Assembly (NCBI GenBank): GCA_934871445.1
Contig: CAKXBD010000073.1
Span: forward strand, 1-10,282
Reading direction: 5' to 3'
DNA length: 10,282 bases
DNA from: an uncultured bacterium
GTDB taxonomy: Bacteria; Bacillota; Clostridia; Christensenellales; Borkfalkiaceae
Each line of letters begins with the position of its first letter. Position 1 is the stretch's first letter. Positions 6,770-10,282 of this stretch are shown here, one piece after another. The notes below the pieces were generated by a model. It was not told the origin of the DNA and searched no databases. It worked only from the letters and a program-made list of their open reading frames with translations. The translations under genes were made by a program, and so were the position numbers.

Positions 6770-7321
6770 TCAAGAATTTTTAAGTTGTTCATAGAGAGCC
6801 ACAAGGCTCGAAGTTGTTTCACTGTAATTTTTTATTCCGCTGGGAACTCCGTTTGCTTTCAGAAACAAATTATTGAACCAAGAAGAAATTTTATCGATGA
6901 CGCCTTCATATTTCTCATAATGCTCATTTCCGTTCCTGTATTCCCGCAGGATTTCCGGAGCAAGTTTTTCTCGGAGTGTCCGTGATTTTTCCGAGGGAAG
7001 AGAATTCAGAAGATTCGCAACCGCGCGCATGAGTCCGCTGTAATTGAGATAGACATCGTCGGCACGGATACAGAGTACATAGGAAACGATATTCGCTTCA
7101 TTTTCCCGAGATACGCCTTTTGCATGCGCCATTTCGTGCGCCATAGTCGTCGGGAGTTCGTTGACGGGGATATTTACGTTGACATTTGCTTCCGCGTAAA
7201 AGGGAAAATAGATTCCCGTGATTCCGAGATAACTCATCGGAACGGAAAGAACGACCTTTTTAGGACGAACTTCATATCCCGCAAAATAATCGGAATCGAG
7301 TCGATTAAATTCTTCGTTCAA
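6770..7321 (-). CDS. DUF3810 zinc-peptidase-like domain, C-terminal fragment of a frameshifted gene
   Basis: The frame shown is 183 residues from a TTG at 7321, but that start is probably not real. The same frame is open up to about 7369, and there it encodes IIPTHTFTELSEI, which links naturally to the upstream fragment. The fragment carries the peptidase-like core of DUF3810: VPMSYLGITGIYFPF (residues 27-41), EANVN (44-48), then HEMAH (62-66) with Glu75 in RENEAN, giving HExxH-x8-E. This is a zinc-binding signature of the kind seen in gluzincins. The family's function is not known. The terminator at 6743-6766 follows directly. Together with 7318-7866 it would make a protein of about 365 residues, the usual family length. 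No ribosome binding site supports separate translation, although stop and TTG overlap (TTGA). Confidence 0.82.
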   Translation of the reverse strand: MNEEFNRLDSDYFAGYEVRPKKVVLSVPMSYLGITGIYFPFYAEANVNVNIPVNELPTTMAHEMAHAKGVSRENEANIVSYVLCIRADDVYLNYSGLMRAVANLLNSLPSEKSRTLREKLAPEILREYRNGNEHYEKYEGVIDKISSWFNNLFLKANGVPSGIKNYSETTSSLVALYEQLKNS

Positions 7322-7866
7322 AATTTCGGACAGTTCGGTAAAAGTATGCGTCGGAATAATATTCCCGCTTCATCGCGGTAGAGCTCGGCGGGGACGGCGT
7401 TAAGACTCTCAACATAATATTCCGCGGCAGAATATAATCTTTCCTCCGTAACGGCAACTTCCGTAAGCCCTAACGCATTCGCAGCCCCTTTTCGGTTATA
7501 GAGAGGCGAATAAAGTAGCCCAAAAGCGAGTGCAACGCAAAGAACAGTCAATAAAATACGATACAGACAAAGTCCCGCACAGGCAAAACGTTTTCGACAA
7601 AGTAATACGATAAGAAAGACAAACAATGTAATTCCACCGACGATCAAGAGCACGGCGGTCCATTCGTAAAAGGAAACGGGGATATAATTCGTCAAACGAT
7701 TCATTGCCCACCCTATCCCTCGCGTAATCCCGCGAGCAAAGACATATTCGGAAAGAAACGGAATCTTTGCGAGAATATAAATAACGACGACAGCCAGCGT
7801 CAAAATACAAACTTTGAGTATCCGCATGCGGCGGAGCCGTTTATTCGTTGTCTTCGTAGTTTCCAT
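7318..7866 (-). CDS. DUF3810 membrane domain, N-terminal fragment of a frameshifted gene
   Basis: A 182-residue frame with three membrane segments (about residues 16-34, 67-90 and 102-123), followed by the DUF3810-type linker SPLYNRKGAANALGL (120-134). From about residue 170 the reading leaves the family sequence: FRRILLPNCPKF then stop is out of frame. The homologous sequence continues in the -1 frame as IIPTHTFTEL. The ATG at 7866 is preceded by AAAGGAG at 10 bases. It is the third gene of the operon, 55 bases after the DUF3737 gene, with no terminator between. As it stands the product would be a membrane stub without the zinc-binding domain, hence probably a recent pseudogene or a sequence error. 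Confidence 0.82.
   Translation of the reverse strand: METTKTTNKRLRRMRILKVCILTLAVVVIYILAKIPFLSEYVFARGITRGIGWAMNRLTNYIPVSFYEWTAVLLIVGGITLFVFLIVLLCRKRFACAGLCLYRILLTVLCVALAFGLLYSPLYNRKGAANALGLTEVAVTEERLYSAAEYYVESLNAVPAELYRDEAGILFRRILLPNCPKF
7321..7369 (-). other. Frameshift zone in the DUF3810 gene
   Basis: The change of frame must lie between the stop in the downstream frame (TGA at 7372-7370) and the stop of the upstream frame (7320-7318). Loss of one base around 7355-7366, in the ATATTATT run, would best explain it, because both sides then join as AGI-IPTHTF. The upstream fragment's frame has no X-XXY-YYZ slippery heptamer here. Confidence 0.75.
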
Positions 7867-7921
7867 TTCCTAATTTCTCCTTTCCGCGTCGTATCGAAAG
7901 ATTTTACGCTTTATATTTCGA

Positions 7922-8800
7922 TTATTCGTTCGAGATAATTTCTCCGCGCACAAGAATTTCCGCCCCGCAGTCGATAACGGAATCTTCCGAAATAATTTCT
8001 CCGATTGAATTCGCCGCAATTTTTCCGGATCTCGGATTTTTTACCGAATCGATATGTCCGTCAATCGTTGCGTCGACCTCGGAATATTCGAAAGCAAGAT
8101 CACAGTCGCGCATCCGGCAATCGATCAGTTTTAACCCTTTACAGTAGCACAGCGGCTGCGTACCGATAATTTCGCAATGGATAAGAGTCAATCCTTCCGA
8201 ATACCAACCGAGATATTCCCCTTTCACGACAGAATCTTTTACCGTTACGTTTTTAGAATGCCAAAAAGCGTCTTTTGTATCCAAAAAACTGTTTTCTATC
8301 GTCATATTGTCAATATACTGAAAAGAATATTTACCGTTCATGCGCAAATTTCGGATTCTGATATCTTTACTTTCAAACAGAAAATATTCCGATTCTATGA
8401 CGGACGCTTCTATATTTATCCCCCTGCACTTCCACCCAAATTCGGGCGAATGAACGACGCAATTTTTTATGAGGATATTCTCACATTCTCGCAGGGTCTT
8501 AATACCGTCAATCCCGCAATTAGAAATCTCCCCGTCTTTTGAATACCAAACGGGCGCCCGCGTATTTGCATCGAGAAAACTATCGGACAACGAAAATTTT
8601 TCCACATGCCAAAGCGGATATCGAAGCGAAAAAGAACAGCCTTTCACCCGAATATCCCGACATTCCTTCAACACGGACTCCCCGTCTTTCGGACCGCCGA
8701 AAATACAGTCCGTTACGTCCGTTTCCGTTAAATGATATAAGGCCCTTTCTTCGTCATAAGTTTTGTTTTTCAGCTCTTTTCTCATGTATTCTTCGCTCAC
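7922..8800 (-). CDS. DUF3737 family beta-helix protein
   Basis: A 292-residue protein matching the DUF3737 pattern: NKTYDEERALYHL (residues 12-24), CIFGGPKDGESVLKE (32-46), then a long series of short repeated rungs of the type 'x-I-x-N-C/S' (for example ILIKNCVVHS, IRIRNLRMNG, MTIENSFLD, VTVKDSVV, LTLIHCEI, LKLIDCRM). These indicate a right-handed parallel beta-helix. Some databases call the family a predicted hydrolase, but no activity is established that I know of. There is no signal peptide. The GTG at 8800 overlaps the stop of the upstream reductase gene (GTGA), suggesting coupled translation. An ATG at 8785 (MRKELKNK) would be an equally family-like start but has no better ribosome binding site. 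It is cysteine-rich for its size. Confidence 0.88.
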   Translation of the reverse strand: MSEEYMRKELKNKTYDEERALYHLTETDVTDCIFGGPKDGESVLKECRDIRVKGCSFSLRYPLWHVEKFSLSDSFLDANTRAPVWYSKDGEISNCGIDGIKTLRECENILIKNCVVHSPEFGWKCRGINIEASVIESEYFLFESKDIRIRNLRMNGKYSFQYIDNMTIENSFLDTKDAFWHSKNVTVKDSVVKGEYLGWYSEGLTLIHCEIIGTQPLCYCKGLKLIDCRMRDCDLAFEYSEVDATIDGHIDSVKNPRSGKIAANSIGEIISEDSVIDCGAEILVRGEIISNE

Positions 8801-9333
8801 AACGCCATTCCCATTTCATACGCTTCCTGCGGAAAACGAGTGTTCCTGATTTCTCCCCTACTTTCGACTCCCGCGCCTTTCACGACACCGGCAAGCCGAA
8901 CGCCTTCAAAACAATCGATCCACCCCTGAATTCCTTTGATAGCTCCGTCAAACGCAGATTCTTCCGTATCCTCGGCAGAGGCTAAAAGATAAACTCTCTT
9001 AAAGGCATTTTCTTTTTGATACAATGGGCTCGTTCGGTCCAAAAAAGTCTTTAATTGCCCCGAAAGCCCGTAATAATAAATCGGTGTTGCAAACACAAGA
9101 ATATCCGAGTTCTGCATACGCGGCAAAACCTCTCCGACAGAATCCTTCAAAACACATTTCCCCGTTTTGGAACAGGTACGGCAACCAATACAAAACTTCA
9201 AATCCATACTGCGAAGTTCAATTTTCTCGACTTTATGCCCCGCCTCCAGCGCTCCACGGGCAAATTCTTCGGCTAAAATCTCCGAATTGCCGCTTTTGCG
9301 CGGCGTCGAAGACACAATAAATACTCTGCTCAT
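8797..9333 (-). CDS. Flavodoxin-family NAD(P)H-dependent reductase with an iron-sulfur-flavoprotein cysteine motif
   Basis: A 178-residue FMN-binding protein. The ATG at 9333 has AAGGAG 7 bases upstream and is followed at once by the first strand and FMN phosphate loop (VFIVSSTPRKSGNSE, residues 4-18), so longer frames up to 9405 are rejected. Cysteines 48, 51, 54 and 60 form CxxCxxCx5C, the compact motif of Isf-type iron-sulfur flavoproteins, which can hold a [4Fe-4S] cluster. ATPIYYYGLSGQLKTFLDR (82-100) is the conserved FMN/dimer-contact region. The expected role is cytoplasmic electron transfer or reduction of quinone- or oxygen-type acceptors in an anaerobe; the physiological partner is unknown. 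It is the first gene of the operon, overlapping the DUF3737 gene by 4 bases. Confidence 0.9.
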   Translation of the reverse strand: MSRVFIVSSTPRKSGNSEILAEEFARGALEAGHKVEKIELRSMDLKFCIGCRTCSKTGKCVLKDSVGEVLPRMQNSDILVFATPIYYYGLSGQLKTFLDRTSPLYQKENAFKRVYLLASAEDTEESAFDGAIKGIQGWIDCFEGVRLAGVVKGAGVESRGEIRNTRFPQEAYEMGMAL

Positions 9334-9434
9334 AATGTCTCTCCTTTTTAAGAACGATTCCGCAGCGGCGCCTATATCATACTTTATCCGCTTCTTCAAA
9401 CGCAATCAGTTCTTCTTCTGTTTGTTACGATTCT

Positions 9435-9463
9435 ATTATAAACATTATTCTTTCCTATGTCAA
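9435..9463 (-). promoter_or_regulatory. Perfect-consensus SigA-type promoter of the reductase operon
   Basis: On the minus strand TTGACA (9463-9458) and TATAAT (9440-9435) are 17 bases apart; both boxes match consensus exactly. The leader to the ATG at 9333 would be about 95 bases, with no clear riboswitch or attenuator fold. Confidence 0.92.
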
Positions 9464-9625
9464 ATATTTATTTTGAAAATTCTTTCATAACTAAGCTCTA
9501 TATTGCGGCCGTTTTCCCGCCTCTGCTTTTTCAACCAAGGACGATTAACCCTTCGGACTTCATAAAAATTTTGAAAAGCTCTTGAAAAATGACATAAAAA
9601 AACCGAGACTAACCATACTGCAAAT
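9464..9625. other. Divergent intergenic region
   Basis: This separates the minus-strand reductase operon from the plus-strand deacetylase-like gene. On the plus strand TTGAAA (9571-9576) with CATAAA (9593-9598, 16-base spacer) is a weak promoter candidate that would give a very short leader. No strong terminator, RNA gene or repeat is visible. Confidence 0.35.
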
Positions 9626-10282
9626 ATGAAATTCCAGTGTAGTCGTCTTCGTATCTATAAAATTTTTCTTTCTCTCTTGGCTTTGTTTACAGCGATTTTT
9701 CCGAAATTCTTATCAAACACGCCCGAAAGGACTGCCGCCCAAGAAATTTCGGCCACGCAAATGATCGAGCCTTCCGCTCCCGTAGAACATCTGTTTACGC
9801 ATTGTCTGATCGCTCACCCCGAAATCGCCTTTGCCGACAACAACGAATACGGAAAACATCTGGACAGAGATTGTCTTACTCCCGCCGAATTTAGGCGTAT
9901 TCTACAATTTTTGTACGAGGACGGATATGCATTGGTAGACATACGAAAGACCTTTCAAGAAAAAGGAAGCTATGCCGAACGCATCGCTTTTGAATTTCCC
10001 GCTGATAAAAAACCACTCATTCTCTCTTTCGACGATGTGGTTTACGCCTCCAAAAACAAAGGGAAAGGTATGTCTGACAAAATTATCGTCACAGATAACG
10101 GACAGCTCGCAGCTTACACCGAAAAACATACGCCTCAAATTCACGGAGAAGAGTTCGTATCGATTTTAGAAGAATTCATCGTGAAACATCCCGATTTTTC
10201 TTACGAGCATGCCCGAGGGACAATCTTTTTAACCGGTTTTGACGGAATTTTAGGATACCGTACGCAAAGGGATTCCCCCAAT
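9626..10282 (+). CDS. Exported polysaccharide-deacetylase-like protein, N-terminal part (cut by window edge)
   Basis: An open frame of 219 residues runs off the right edge. The ATG at 9626 is the first start after an in-frame TGA (9590-9592), and it gives a positively charged N-terminus and a hydrophobic segment (about residues 11-28), so the protein is secreted or membrane-anchored. The ribosome binding site is unusually poor. The family signs are FTHCLIAHPEIAF (57-69), then LILSFDDV (131-138), which corresponds to the NodB TFDD metal/catalytic motif, and FSYEHARGTIFLTGFDGILGYRT (191-213 region), typical of a Clostridia branch of polysaccharide deacetylases. The remaining metal-binding histidines would lie beyond the window, so activity cannot be checked. 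Likely substrate: cell-wall or exopolysaccharide N-acetyl groups (inferred). Confidence 0.8.
   Translation, partial: MKFQCSRLRIYKIFLSLLALFTAIFPKFLSNTPERTAAQEISATQMIEPSAPVEHLFTHCLIAHPEIAFADNNEYGKHLDRDCLTPAEFRRILQFLYEDGYALVDIRKTFQEKGSYAERIAFEFPADKKPLILSFDDVVYASKNKGKGMSDKIIVTDNGQLAAYTEKHTPQIHGEEFVSILEEFIVKHPDFSYEHARGTIFLTGFDGILGYRTQRDSPN

Noticed and set aside
7318..7372. Programmed -1 frameshifting in the DUF3810 gene
   Set aside because: No X-XXY-YYZ heptamer exists in the correct frame; CCG AAA TTT TGA would need mismatched re-pairing, and no downstream stimulatory fold is evident.
9334..9405. N-terminal extension of the flavodoxin-family gene to 9405
   Set aside because: It has no ribosome binding site, and the extension would place charged residues before the first FMN-binding strand; the ATG at 9333 has a strong site.
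1..10282. CRISPR array, tRNA, rRNA, insertion sequence or prophage genes
   Set aside because: No spaced direct repeats, cloverleaf, transposase or phage protein pattern was seen on either strand.

Overview
The window is an AT-rich stretch of bacterial chromosome. It looks like an anaerobic, gut-associated Clostridia member (Bacillota). The reasons are strong AGGAG-type ribosome binding sites, consensus SigA-type promoters, an EFR1-type ferredoxin-flavodoxin protein, DUF3737 and DUF3810 family genes, and a mucinase-like M60 lipoprotein. This placement is inferred from gene content; no rRNA or other marker gene is present.

Layout. Everything from 1 to about 9333 is read on the minus strand, so transcription runs right to left. 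One gene on the plus strand (from 9626) diverges and leaves the window on the right. Reading in the direction of minus transcription: (i) an operon starting at a consensus promoter (9435-9463) carries an iron-sulfur-flavoprotein-like reductase (8797-9333), a DUF3737 beta-helix protein (7922-8800, 4-base overlap) and a DUF3810 membrane metallopeptidase-like gene (6770-7866) that is broken by a frameshift near 7352-7369; it ends at a terminator at 6743-6766. (ii) An EFR1 ferredoxin/flavodoxin gene (5835-6674). (iii) A 2,4-diaminopentanoate-dehydrogenase-like NAD(P) oxidoreductase (4614-5639) with a near-perfect promoter and two palindromes around it, closed by a terminator. (iv) A 1116-residue secreted lipoprotein with an M60 (enhancin-like) zinc peptidase domain and carbohydrate-binding-type domains (1011-4361). 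(v) A gene-free interval of about 400 bases with several inverted repeats. (vi) A two-gene operon (1-613) in which a Phd/YefM-type antitoxin overlaps by 4 bases a HipA-like kinase-family gene cut by the window edge.

The rightmost plus-strand gene (9626 to the edge) encodes an exported polysaccharide-deacetylase-like protein.

The genes do not form one pathway. The common themes are flavin/iron-sulfur redox proteins (two separate genes) and surface or envelope enzymes (M60 lipoprotein, DUF3810 protein, deacetylase). The most notable item is the pairing of a YefM-type antitoxin with a HipA-like kinase, because HipA toxins are classically paired with a HipB helix-turn-helix partner.
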